64,000 nucleotides of DNA, taken from the NCBI GenBank assembly GCA_934096985.1, contig CAKONC010000001.1:310001-374000 (forward strand), in the 5' to 3' direction. Made by a program: the position numbers and the translations under genes. Below, in pieces: positions 17,026-25,704 of the stretch (position 1 is its first letter; each line of letters begins with the position of its first letter). A model generated the notes under the pieces. The model had not been told where the DNA came from. It ran no database searches and saw nothing but the letters and a program-made list of their open reading frames with translations. Origin of the DNA: an uncultured Bacilli bacterium. GTDB lineage: Bacteria; Bacillota_I; Bacilli_A; RF39; UBA660.

Positions 17026-17969
17026 TCTGCAAAAATAATTATTGGAATGATCAAAATATATAAAATTATATAAATGTTTTTGTAAACAAACAGCATATAT
17101 TCGTAGTTACTATTAATAAAAAATGAGTTTATAAGGCTAATTAAAATAACTAAAATATAAGTTAAATACTTTTTCTTTAAAATTATAGTTGTTTTTTTAA
17201 TTGAAAAAGTTATTATATAAAATAAATCAAAAAGCCATATCAAAGATACAAAGTTTTCTACATTTTCTATAAATGAAGAAATTTGTATTTTTTTAAGTAC
17301 CATATACTCTGGATAACTATATATTTTTATTAAATGCCTTCCTAAAATACTTACTATAGCAAAGCATATTATAAGAGAAATAATATTTGTAATAAAGTAA
17401 GAAATTAAAAACTCCTTATTACTAATATTTTGATCGTTTAAAAGAAGTAGTGGAGCACTTGTGATAACTGCATAAAACAATACTGATTTAATCATCTTAT
17501 TATTTTTAAAAGTAAATAATGGCAGCATATTTTGAATATCAATAAAATGAGTTAAAGATAAAAAATTAAAAATTAACGTAATTATACTAAAAAAAGTTAA
17601 AACTAATGCCCAGTTTTTTAAAGTATCATTATTTTTTGAGGCCGCATAAATGCATAATATAATGCTTGGCAAAATTATAATCATCTTCGGGGTTTTATTT
17701 AAGAAAAATGAAGAGATAAATGTAGTAATAATTATAAAAGAAAGTTCAATAAAAAACATATATAATAATATTTCAAAAAATTTAGTCTTTTTATTAAGCT
17801 TTATATACGAAAAAATAAGTGTGAAAAATCCCCCAAGAAGTGTTCCTAGAACAAATGATATTAGAGCATCTGGACCAACGTTAAAAAAGGCAAAGGAAAA
17901 AAGCGTTCCTAAACAAAGTGATCTTGATAAAAGATATATTTGAGAGTAGTTATATTTATTAATTTTCAA
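16992..17969 (-). CDS. gerAB: Spore germination permease GerAB-like
   Basis: 325 aa polytopic membrane protein with about ten hydrophobic segments, APC-superfamily type, the B subunit of a GerA germinant receptor in the spore inner membrane. The start YNYSQIYLLSRSLCLGTLFSFAFF and the overall helix count fit, although the sequence is diverged. The strongest support is context: it overlaps gerAC by 11 bp, and gerAA lies upstream of that. The operon order here is A-C-B rather than the A-B-C order of Bacillus. Its 3' end overlaps tyrS. Confidence 0.75.
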   Translation of the reverse strand: MKINKYNYSQIYLLSRSLCLGTLFSFAFFNVGPDALISFVLGTLLGGFFTLIFSYIKLNKKTKFFEILLYMFFIELSFIIITTFISSFFLNKTPKMIIILPSIILCIYAASKNNDTLKNWALVLTFFSIITLIFNFLSLTHFIDIQNMLPLFTFKNNKMIKSVLFYAVITSAPLLLLNDQNISNKEFLISYFITNIISLIICFAIVSILGRHLIKIYSYPEYMVLKKIQISSFIENVENFVSLIWLFDLFYIITFSIKKTTIILKKKYLTYILVILISLINSFFINSNYEYMLFVYKNIYIILYILIIPIIIFADKKKNYFVPKK

Positions 17970-19032
17970 AGCTAAAAATCAATCCTTTCTTATCAATTTT
18001 TATATTCGTATTTACTTTATATTCAAATAATTTAAAAACGTTTTCTTCTTTTCTATTCTGAGCATAATACAAATTATTTATTTCTAATATATCAATATCA
18101 TTATCTTTTAAATATTTTATAAATAAGGTAATATCTTTAGTAAGCTCATCTTCAAAAGTTTTGTTAATTTCCTGAAATAGTTTTGTGTCTTTGAAATCTA
18201 AATCTGTTGTATTAACCTTAATTTCTGCTAAAAAATTTAAATCGTAATTAACTATACTATTTTTTATTGTTATATCACTTTTCACAGAATATAAATTAAT
18301 GGTTACGATTTTATCACCATAATATTTATCTAAACAAATACCAGCTTTATTTTTTATAAGTAAATTAAATAATTCACTTTCTTTTAAAGATAAAGTAGTG
18401 TAGTAATTGTATCCTTTAAATACAGAAAGACCAAGTTCTACAATCTCATCATCTTCATTTAAAGAAAATGTATTTAGCATTGCATGTGATAAATTATTTG
18501 CAAAAAATCTTGTGGTAGCCTCAAAGTTTTGATCTATAGAAATATTACTTTGTACTTTATTTGTTTTAATCATTTTAAATAATTTTAATCCTATGTCAAG
18601 GTCGACATCATTTGATTTATTAAGTATATTTATAGTTTTTTCGTCTTTCACTAAAACTAAAAAAAATTCATTTTTTACATCCGGATTACGTAAAACAGTA
18701 TCTACAACATCTTTTGCATAATTTTTTGCAATATTTTCATCAATAGCTATAATTTTTAAATGATAATAATATGGTTTATTATTTACTTTTAGATTTGCAT
18801 TATTAAATGCATCGATTATATTTTTGCCTGTCCCGGATATTACATAAGATTTATTAGTTTTATTTTCTCCGGTGCTATTATCATTTAAAATTTCATAGGT
18901 TACCATAAATTCTTTATTACTATCATCATAATCAATTCCGACCGAAGAAATAAATGCTAAATCATTTATTTCATTATAATTATAGCAACCTGTAAGTAAA
19001 ATTAATGTTATTATTAAAAGTATTTTTTTCAT
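17959..19032 (-). CDS. gerAC: Spore germination lipoprotein GerAC-like
   Basis: 357 aa lipoprotein subunit of a GerA-type germinant receptor. A signal peptide with lipobox LLTGC (Cys16) is followed by YNYNEINDLAFISSVGIDYD, the conserved GerAC opening. The C-terminal domain (about residues 200-350) has the expected alternating beta pattern. The gene overlaps both gerAA and gerAB by a few bases, so the three subunits are co-translated. Confidence 0.9.
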   Translation of the reverse strand: MKKILLIITLILLTGCYNYNEINDLAFISSVGIDYDDSNKEFMVTYEILNDNSTGENKTNKSYVISGTGKNIIDAFNNANLKVNNKPYYYHLKIIAIDENIAKNYAKDVVDTVLRNPDVKNEFFLVLVKDEKTINILNKSNDVDLDIGLKLFKMIKTNKVQSNISIDQNFEATTRFFANNLSHAMLNTFSLNEDDEIVELGLSVFKGYNYYTTLSLKESELFNLLIKNKAGICLDKYYGDKIVTINLYSVKSDITIKNSIVNYDLNFLAEIKVNTTDLDFKDTKLFQEINKTFEDELTKDITLFIKYLKDNDIDILEINNLYYAQNRKEENVFKLFEYKVNTNIKIDKKGLIFSFEN

Positions 19033-20426
19033 AATTTTTCCTTTATTATGTTACTTGATAACATGTTACTTCTTTTTTCATTATGCATTTTAAAAAGTGT
19101 TTCTTTAGCATAAGTCATGTTAAGTGGGAGAATTGGAAACATATAAGGGTATCCTAAAGATTTAGTATCTATTAAATCAAGTAAAAATATTAAAAATGTT
19201 ATAAGTAGTCCGTAAAGACCTAAAAAAGCCGCTCCAATAAGGAGAAAAAATCTATAAAATCTAAGAGAATTTGTTACCTCAATTTCGGGAAATATTAAAG
19301 ATGAAATATACGTAAAAGAGGTAACTATTATCATAATTGGCGTAATAAGTCCTGCACTTACGGCGCTTTCTCCTAAAACAAGAGCACCTAAAATTGATAT
19401 AGCAGACCCATATTTCGTTGGAAATCTTAAATCACTTTCTCTTAATATTTCACAAATGCCAAGCATTAAAAAACATTCTATAATTGCAGGGAAGGGAACA
19501 CCATTTCTTTGAATAGAAAAATTAATCATTAAACTCGAAGGAATTGCTTCTTGATTATAATTTACTATTGCTATATAAAATGCTGGTACAACCATTGATA
19601 ATATGTAGGATGCAAGTCTTAGAAATTTAGTTACATTGATATTAAAATCTTTTGTATAATCATCAGAAAATGGATTTATAAAGTCTATAAAAAATGCTGG
19701 TAATATTAAAGCGGTTGGACTATCATTTGCAAGCAAAACAATTTTTCCTTCACATAAGGATTTTGCACATCTATCAGGCCTTTCTGTGGCAATGATTGTT
19801 GGAAAGTGCTTGCTTTCAGTTAAATATTTTTTTAAATTTTCACTATCATTAATAAAATCGATATCAACATTTTTAAGTCTTTCATAACATTTTTCTACTA
19901 AAGATTCTTTAGTAATACCTTCAATATATAAGATGCCAACTTTAGTTTTAGAAATTCTTCCTATATCTAAATTTTTACATTTTAAGTTACTAGTTTTAAT
20001 TCTTCGTTTAATAAGCCCTAAATTAGTTTGATAATTTTCTATAAAGGCATTTCTTGGGCCTTTTAAAGAGGGCTCTATTTCATTAACGGATATTCCTCGA
20101 TCAAGATTAGCTCTTGTTTCAACGGCATAAATTTTATTTTCATTTATTACTACAGTAAAACCATTATATAAATAGTATTCAATATCTTCATATTTAATTT
20201 TTTTTACATTTGTACTTGGAACTTCATTTTCAAAATTATTAAGCTTATCTATATTAGTAATTTTTTTTAGTATATAATCGTTAATTTTATCTTGATTTAT
20301 TAAAGTATCAAAAAAGACTAAATATATTGAATGAAATACATTTATTTTAACTTTACGAATAACTAAGTCATCATTTTGTGAAAACCATTCTTTAATCTTT
20401 CTTATCATATTATTAGTATGGTGCAT
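19029..20426 (-). CDS. gerAA: Spore germination protein GerAA-like
   Basis: 465 aa A subunit of a GerA germinant receptor. The N-terminal cytoplasmic domain contains the conserved ETRANLDRGISVNEIEPSLKGPRNAFIENYQTNLGLIKRRIKT block. The C-terminal half has the GerA membrane domain with FPAIIECFLMLGICEILRESDLRFPTKYGSAISILGALVLGESAV. Two in-frame ATG codons (20426, 20408) are possible; neither has a clear ribosome-binding site, which could reflect low expression or a forespore promoter. It diverges from the rlmD-like gene with under 40 bp between starts. Confidence 0.92.
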   Translation of the reverse strand: MHHTNNMIRKIKEWFSQNDDLVIRKVKINVFHSIYLVFFDTLINQDKINDYILKKITNIDKLNNFENEVPSTNVKKIKYEDIEYYLYNGFTVVINENKIYAVETRANLDRGISVNEIEPSLKGPRNAFIENYQTNLGLIKRRIKTSNLKCKNLDIGRISKTKVGILYIEGITKESLVEKCYERLKNVDIDFINDSENLKKYLTESKHFPTIIATERPDRCAKSLCEGKIVLLANDSPTALILPAFFIDFINPFSDDYTKDFNINVTKFLRLASYILSMVVPAFYIAIVNYNQEAIPSSLMINFSIQRNGVPFPAIIECFLMLGICEILRESDLRFPTKYGSAISILGALVLGESAVSAGLITPIMIIVTSFTYISSLIFPEIEVTNSLRFYRFFLLIGAAFLGLYGLLITFLIFLLDLIDTKSLGYPYMFPILPLNMTYAKETLFKMHNEKRSNMLSSNIIKEKL

Positions 20427-20464
20427 TGTAAGAAAAATATGTTAAAATAAAAATGGTGATGAAG

Positions 20465-21670
20465 ATGCAAGTATACATTGAAAGAATGGATCATTTTGGT
20501 AATGGAATAGGTAATATAAATGGCAAAATTATATTTGTTAAAAATGCTTTAAAAGGTGAAACCATTGATGTTACTATTACGAAAGAAAAGAAAAACTTTA
20601 TGGAAGGAAAAATAAAATCTATAATTTATAAAAGTTCAGAAAGAATTGAACCTTTTTGCCCATATTTTGGTAAATGTGGAGGATGTAATTTATGCCATTT
20701 AAATTATGCTCATTCATTAGAATATAAAAAAGAAAGAGTTTTAAATATATTAAGTAAAAATAAAGTAGCAAGTATTTCTTTTGTTATAGAAAATAAAAAT
20801 CCATTATATTATAGAAATAAGATAGAACTTAAAATTGTAAATGGTCATCTTGGTTTTTATGAAAAATCTACGAATAAATTAATTGAAATAGATGAGTGCA
20901 AAATAGCTAAAAAATCCATAAATAATTCATTTGAATTTATTAACAATATGAATTTACAAAATGCAAGCATTTGCGTGCGTGCAAATTATAATGACGAGAT
21001 TATGATTATTGTAAAATCTAAAGATGACGTAAAAATAGAAAATCCTGAAAAATATAAAATCGTTGGAATTATCTTAAATGATAAATGTATTTATGGTCAG
21101 GACCATTTTATGGAAAAAATAAATGATTTATTTTTTACGGTAAGTTATGATTCATTTTTTCAAGTTAATAGCTATATTAATTCATGTCTTTTTAATTTGA
21201 TAGGTGAAAACGTAGAAAATGAAAATGTACTTGATTTATATTCTGGTGTTGGAACTCTTTCAATAGTGGCAAGTAAGAAAGCAAAAAAAGTTTACGCTAT
21301 TGAGGTAGTTGAAAATGCCGTTAAAAATGCTTTATTAAATGCTAAAATAAACAAAGTTAATAATATAAATTTTATTTTAGGAAAAGTCGAAGATAAAATA
21401 GGTTTTATAAATGATGAAATTGATACAGTTATTGTAGATCCTGCCCGAAGTGGTGTTGACAAAAAATCTATGGAAGTTATTAATAAATTAGAACCTAAAA
21501 AGATAATTTATATTTCTTGTGATACACAAAGCTTATCTAAAAACTTAAGTGATTTACCTAATTATGAAATAACAAAGTTATACTTGCTTGATATGTTTTC
21601 TTATACTTATCACGTTGAATGTGTTTTAGTATTACATCGAAAAAGCCTTGAAAAATTAAAAAATATTTAA
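20465..21670 (+). CDS. rlmD: 23S rRNA (uracil-5-)-methyltransferase RlmD/RlmCD-like
   Basis: 401 aa SAM-dependent RNA methyltransferase of the RumA/TrmA family. An N-terminal TRAM domain (MDHFGNGIGNINGKIIFVKNALKGE) is followed by the iron-sulfur cysteines CPYFGKCGGCNLC (about residues 62-74), then the Rossmann motif VLDLYSGVGTLSI and the catalytic region VDPARSGVDKK...YISCD. Gram-positive bacteria use one enzyme of this type for U747 and U1939. ATG 20465 was chosen since GGTGA lies 5 bp before it; earlier in-frame starts exist at 20453 and 20459. Confidence 0.9.
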   Translation: MQVYIERMDHFGNGIGNINGKIIFVKNALKGETIDVTITKEKKNFMEGKIKSIIYKSSERIEPFCPYFGKCGGCNLCHLNYAHSLEYKKERVLNILSKNKVASISFVIENKNPLYYRNKIELKIVNGHLGFYEKSTNKLIEIDECKIAKKSINNSFEFINNMNLQNASICVRANYNDEIMIIVKSKDDVKIENPEKYKIVGIILNDKCIYGQDHFMEKINDLFFTVSYDSFFQVNSYINSCLFNLIGENVENENVLDLYSGVGTLSIVASKKAKKVYAIEVVENAVKNALLNAKINKVNNINFILGKVEDKIGFINDEIDTVIVDPARSGVDKKSMEVINKLEPKKIIYISCDTQSLSKNLSDLPNYEITKLYLLDMFSYTYHVECVLVLHRKSLEKLKNI

Positions 21671-21745
21671 AGGCTTGTTTGAGTATTGTACATGGCATTG
21701 GAAAATGTATGCTAATTAAAAATTAAACTTAAGGAGATGATAAAA

Positions 21746-22240
21746 ATGGCAAAAGATTTAATTATAAGAAGTAGTAGTGCAGAATTCTTAATATTTGAAA
21801 GGAAAACACATGATAAAGGTATTCAAGTTAGATTTGAAGATGGAGATTTATGGTTAACACAAAAAGCTATTGGAGAATTATTTAATACAACCAGAAATAA
21901 TATTACTATGCATATTAATGATATATATGATAGTTATGAATTAGAACAAAATTCAACTAGTAAGAATTTCTTACTAGTTCAAACTGAAGGTAATAGAAGA
22001 GTAAAAAGAAATGTATTATATTATAATTTAGATATGGTTATTTCGGTTGGTTATAAAGTAAATTCAGATAGAGCTATACAATTTAGAAGATGGGCAACAT
22101 ATATATTAAAAGATGCTGGAAAAATATTTCATGAAATTGCTTGTGATAAAGCATTAACTGAATTTGAAAAATATAGAATAAAACAAGATAGATTATATAA
22201 ATCAGATTTTGATTTATTATTAGAAGAAACTGGCAAATAG
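21746..22240 (+). CDS. RhuM-family protein, short form
   Basis: 164 aa cytosolic protein matching the N-terminal part of RhuM 'virulence' proteins: VRFEDGDLWLTQKAIGELFNTTRNNITMHINDIYDSYEL, then GNRRVKRNVLYYNLDMVISVGYKVNSDRAIQFRRWATYILKD. The full family is about twice as long, so this is a short or truncated form. RhuM genes are typically found in mobile or defence-associated regions. An AAGGAG site fixes the ATG at 21746. No mobility gene is adjacent. Biochemical role unknown. Confidence 0.8.
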   Translation: MAKDLIIRSSSAEFLIFERKTHDKGIQVRFEDGDLWLTQKAIGELFNTTRNNITMHINDIYDSYELEQNSTSKNFLLVQTEGNRRVKRNVLYYNLDMVISVGYKVNSDRAIQFRRWATYILKDAGKIFHEIACDKALTEFEKYRIKQDRLYKSDFDLLLEETGK

Positions 22241-22334
22241 TAAGTTATGTTTAAAAGTAACTGCAAAAGAAAAAAGTTAATTATTTGGTAAATTTTATAT
22301 AAAATTGTGACAAATAAAAAGAAAGGAAAATGAT

Positions 22335-22931
22335 ATGAAAGAAATATATTTAATGAGACATTCTGAAACATTAAGATTTAATAATCTAGATAATAATGAT
22401 TCATTACAAGTACAAAATGAAAAAAGACCCTTAACAGAAAATGGAGAAAAAATTGCAAAAGAAAAATCAATGTTAAAAGAATTGCAAAATTTTGATATAG
22501 TTATTTCCTCGAATTATGTAAGGGCAATAGCAACAGCAAAATATTTTACAAAAGATGAGGTTAATGTAATTGAATCTTTTGGAGAAAGAAAATATGGTAT
22601 TAATAAATGGGAAGAACTACCAGAACAATTTGAACAAAAACAATTAAAAGATTTTGATTATAAAATTAGTGATGGTGAATCTTTAAACGAAGTTATAGAT
22701 AGGCAGTTTTTAGCACTAAATAAAGTAATAAATACTTATAATGCTAATAAAATATTAATTGTTGGTCATTCAACTGCATTTACGGCTTTATTTAGTAAAT
22801 GGTGTAAAGTGCAACCAGATGGAATATATTTTAAAGGTGAAAAGTTTTTTGATGGCAAATGGAACTATTGTGAAACTTTTAGATTAACATTTAATGATGA
22901 TGCAACTTTAATAGATATAAAAAAGATTTAA
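22335..22931 (+). CDS. Histidine phosphatase family protein
   Basis: 198 aa member of the phosphoglycerate mutase-like phosphatase family. The RHG-type motif is MRHSETLRF (catalytic His9), a second conserved segment is SNYVRAIATAKYF, and the second catalytic histidine is in ILIVGHSTAFTALF. Substrate unknown; the fold covers cobalamin, sugar-phosphate and protein phosphatases. An AAAGGAAA site precedes the ATG. It is followed 10 bp later by a small membrane protein gene. Confidence 0.85.
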   Translation: MKEIYLMRHSETLRFNNLDNNDSLQVQNEKRPLTENGEKIAKEKSMLKELQNFDIVISSNYVRAIATAKYFTKDEVNVIESFGERKYGINKWEELPEQFEQKQLKDFDYKISDGESLNEVIDRQFLALNKVINTYNANKILIVGHSTAFTALFSKWCKVQPDGIYFKGEKFFDGKWNYCETFRLTFNDDATLIDIKKI

Positions 22932-22941
22932 GGATATAATA

Positions 22942-23172
22942 ATGATAAAAATAATTTATATAATAAGTTTTATAATAATTCTTTTAAGTGGAATAGGATT
23001 AATAGTAATTGAAAATGAAAAAGCACTTGGTTTAGAAGCCTTAGAAAATGTAGGGAATTTTATTGTATTAGGTATTATATTTATAATAAGTACTTTATTT
23101 TTTATATCTGTTTCAATTGTATTTTATATAAGAAAAAGAAACAAAAAAAGTAAATGGGATGTTAATAATTAG
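22942..23172 (+). CDS. Small membrane protein (76 aa)
   Basis: Two predicted membrane helices (about residues 2-22 and 40-63) joined by a short acidic loop and ending in a basic cytosolic tail RKRNKKSKWDVNN. No family recognised. It follows the phosphatase gene by 10 bp with an AAGGATAT site, so is probably co-expressed. The role is unknown. Confidence 0.6.
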   Translation: MIKIIYIISFIIILLSGIGLIVIENEKALGLEALENVGNFIVLGIIFIISTLFFISVSIVFYIRKRNKKSKWDVNN

Positions 23173-23428
23173 TAAAATATGGTAATGAATATAAAAAATA
23201 ATAATAAAGCATAATTTTATTTATTAGTAATATATCTATGTCATTGTTATTTTTGAAAAAGTGTAATTAAAAATGGTGATCTCACCATAAAAGGGAACTG
23301 GAAACTAGAGAATGTACTCTAGTTTTATTTTGTAAATTAAAACTTAAAAAAATAAATTTTTTACATGGCATAGTAAAAAACTATCAAAATATACAATTTA
23401 AATGTTATAATTTATTTATAGGTAGAGT
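23173..23428. other. Intergenic stretch with terminator
   Basis: No gene seen. It holds a hairpin AAACTAGAG (23302-23310)/CTCTAGTTT (23317-23325) followed by T-rich sequence, and a smaller GGTGA/TCACC hairpin at 23275-23286 just before it. The rest is featureless AT-rich DNA. Confidence 0.6.
23302..23332 (+). terminator. Hairpin terminator
   Basis: Perfect 9-bp stem AAACTAGAG/CTCTAGTTT followed by TATTTTG. Confidence 0.65.
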
Positions 23429-23935
23429 ATGATTAAAGAATTAATGGATATTTTAAATAATATTGAATATGGATATGTGGATATTAATGGAAAAATTCAT
23501 TTTGATATTGATAAAAATTTTTCACAAGTCTATAAGTTACAAAATCCCGAAGAAATTTTAAAAAATGGTGTTGGTGTATGTTGGGATCAAGTTGAACTCG
23601 AAAGATATTTATTTGAAAAAAATAATATAGAATTTAAAACGTATTTTATTGTTTATTATGATAATGATAGTTGTCCCACTCATACGTTTTTGATATATAA
23701 AAAAAATGATAAATATTTTTGGTTTGAACATTCTTGGAAAAAATATCGTGGAATTAGAAAATTTAATTCAGAATATGATGCTTTAAAAGAAATTAAAGAA
23801 AAATTTATAAGTACGCAGCTTAATAATAGGTGTAATTATGAAAATTTATGTATTTATGAATATTCAAAGCCTAAATATGGAATAAATGTTTTAGAGTTTT
23901 ACCATCATTGTGAAAAAGGTAAAAAAATTTTATAG
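23429..23935 (+). CDS. Transglutaminase-like (papain-fold) protein
   Basis: 168 aa cytosolic protein. The GVGVCWDQVELERYLFEKNNIEFKTYF segment resembles a transglutaminase-like catalytic cysteine region, with candidate histidines in CPTHTFLIYKK and WFEHSW that would complete a Cys-His-Asp triad. No signal peptide. The substrate is unknown, and a non-enzymatic role is possible. It is preceded by an AGGTAG-type site and stands alone. Confidence 0.6.
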   Translation: MIKELMDILNNIEYGYVDINGKIHFDIDKNFSQVYKLQNPEEILKNGVGVCWDQVELERYLFEKNNIEFKTYFIVYYDNDSCPTHTFLIYKKNDKYFWFEHSWKKYRGIRKFNSEYDALKEIKEKFISTQLNNRCNYENLCIYEYSKPKYGINVLEFYHHCEKGKKIL

Positions 23936-24038
23936 TTAATGTTTTACTAATAAAAAAAATATAGTATTATATATTTAGACTATACAAAGGTAATGTATGA
24001 GATAGATTTTTACTATTAAAACTTGAAAGGAGAAATAA

Positions 24039-24383
24039 ATGAAAGATTATATTGGCAAAATGCTTAATGTAAAAATTGATAGGCCTTTTGGTAGCAAGCA
24101 TCCAAAACATGGTTTTATATATCCAGTTAATTATGGATATTTACCTAATACCGTAAGTGGTGATAACGAAGAAATTGATTGTTATGTTTTAGGAGTATTT
24201 GAACCAATAAATGAGTTTTATGGTAAATGCATTGCAGTTTTGCATAGAACTAATGACGATGATGACAAATTAATTATTACTGATGGTAAAAATTATAGTG
24301 ATGATGCAATAAATGCATTAGTTGAGTTTCAAGAAAGATATTTTAAACATATTATTATAAGAAAAGAGGATGAAAATGAGTAA
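24039..24383 (+). CDS. Inorganic pyrophosphatase-like protein, short
   Basis: 114 aa protein of the soluble type I pyrophosphatase fold: VKIDRPFGSKHPKHGFIYPVNYGYLPNT is the substrate-binding strand, DNEEIDCYVLG corresponds to the metal-binding DGDPxDVLV motif. It is clearly shorter than classical Ppa (about 170 aa) and belongs to a small-protein subgroup; one aspartate of the motif is replaced (EEID), so catalytic competence is uncertain. GGAGA precedes the start. It overlaps cutA by 8 bp. Confidence 0.7.
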   Translation: MKDYIGKMLNVKIDRPFGSKHPKHGFIYPVNYGYLPNTVSGDNEEIDCYVLGVFEPINEFYGKCIAVLHRTNDDDDKLIITDGKNYSDDAINALVEFQERYFKHIIIRKEDENE

Positions 24384-24690
24384 ATTTTGTATGATAGAGA
24401 CGGCTTTTGATAATATTTCACAGGTTAATAAAGTAGTTGATACTTTACTTGAGAAAAAACTTGTGGCAAGTACTCATGTTATTAAAAGTGATAGTAGTTG
24501 GAATTATAAAGGCAAGAAAGAAAGTAATGAAGAATTTTTGCTTCAGATGAAAACTAAGACGAAAAACAAAGAAGTTATATATGAAATTATCAAAAAGGTA
24601 CATAGTTATGAGTGTTTTGAATTTGCCATTTATAAGATAAATAGTTTAAATGCAGAATATTTGGGCTGGCTTGATAAAGAAATATGGTAG
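24376..24690 (+). CDS. cutA: CutA1-like divalent cation tolerance protein
   Basis: 104 aa trimeric ferredoxin-like fold protein. The family pattern is visible: METAFDN-type first strand, LLEKKLVASTHVI, SSWNYKGKKESNEEFLLQMKTK and VHSYECFEFAIYKINSLNAEYLGWLDKEI at the C-terminus. A GAGG site selects ATG 24376. Metal tolerance is the historical label; the cellular role is poorly defined. The stop is 3 bp before the ATG of the broken RsgI/PepSY gene. Confidence 0.85.
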   Translation: MSKFCMIETAFDNISQVNKVVDTLLEKKLVASTHVIKSDSSWNYKGKKESNEEFLLQMKTKTKNKEVIYEIIKKVHSYECFEFAIYKINSLNAEYLGWLDKEIW

Positions 24691-24693
24691 ATA

Positions 24694-25636
24694 ATGAAAA
24701 AAAATAATTAATGATAATTTTAAAGAAAAAACTTTTGAAGAAGAAATAAGTATTCTTACAAATTCATTAAAAGAAAAAAATTATTTAAATGATTCGGAAA
24801 TAATTATTTCACTTGAAAACATAGAAAATCAGAAAGTCGAAGATATAATAAATGGGGTTTTTGAAAATGAAAACATATCATGTGAATTAATTATTCCTAA
24901 TATTACAGAAAGTTCAAAAGTTTTAGCAGAAAAGTATAATATTAGCGTAGGTAAGGCTGCTTATTTAGAAAAAGAGATTGCAGAAAATCCTAAACTTTCA
25001 ATCGAGGATATCAAAGATCTTTCAGTAAAGGAAATAAAAAAAATCGAAGAAATAGTTGAAGAACCAAAAAGAGAAAATAATGAAAATACTACGCCTGTTA
25101 CACCATCAAGTAAAAGGCCTTTAGATGCACAAGATAAAAGTGGTGCTTGGTGTAAATATAATAGTTCTAAAGCATTTAATGATACTTTTGATTATCCTGA
25201 GATGATAGGTAATAACAAAGCAATGCAAATTGGAAGGGCTTATGTAACGAGTATTGATTCAAGATATATCACAAATGAGAGCACTAAACCTTTAGATGAT
25301 GCACGTGGTTCTTACTGCAGAATATATGAATATAGCGCTAATAATGGAGTAAATAAATATTATATTTATATTGATTCAGTTACCGGGGAAATTATAGGTT
25401 CTAAAACTGATGTCATTCCTGCTCCAAAGATATCTCAAGAGCAAGCAATTCAGATTGGCTTAAGTTATTTTAATTTAACTGATACATCAAATTGTGAACT
25501 TTTTCCACAGGTTAGTTATTCAGAAAGTAGTAATAATCAAATGAAATATACATTTGCGGCAAGATGTGGTGGCACGCAGTATAGTTTGGCAATAGATGCT
25601 GTAACTGGAGTAGTTTGGGACGCAATAACTTGGTAA
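24694..25636 (+). pseudogene. RsgI-like/PepSY-domain protein with frameshift in a poly-A tract
   Basis: A long open frame runs from about 24698 to 25636, but its only conventional start within the open part is internal (25202). An ATG at 24694 lies one frame away, separated by eight consecutive A (24697-24704); seven A would join it to give about 313 aa. The upstream half (KYNISVGKAAYLEKEIAENP, SIEDIKDLSVKEIKKIEE) resembles the extracytoplasmic part of RsgI-type anti-sigma-I factors. The C-terminal half is a PepSY-like domain, two repeats around DSVTGEIIGSKTD and DAVTGVVWDAITW. No anti-sigma domain, membrane helix or sigI is present. A broken remnant, phase-variable slippage or assembly error are all possible. 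Confidence 0.6.
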
Positions 25637-25661
25637 TCACTATTAATTTAGTGATTTTTTT
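25635..25661 (+). terminator. Terminator after PepSY-domain gene
   Basis: AATCACTA/TTAGTGATT hairpin overlapping the stop codon, followed by a T run. Confidence 0.75.
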
Positions 25662-25704
25662 ATTTTACTAAATTTGATAAAATATTTATGAAAGAAGGGA
25701 TGAT

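Noticed and set aside
21670..21745. Possible repeat ACATGGCAT shared with 23363
   Set aside because: The match is only about nine bases in AT-rich DNA and has no consistent flanks, so chance is sufficient.
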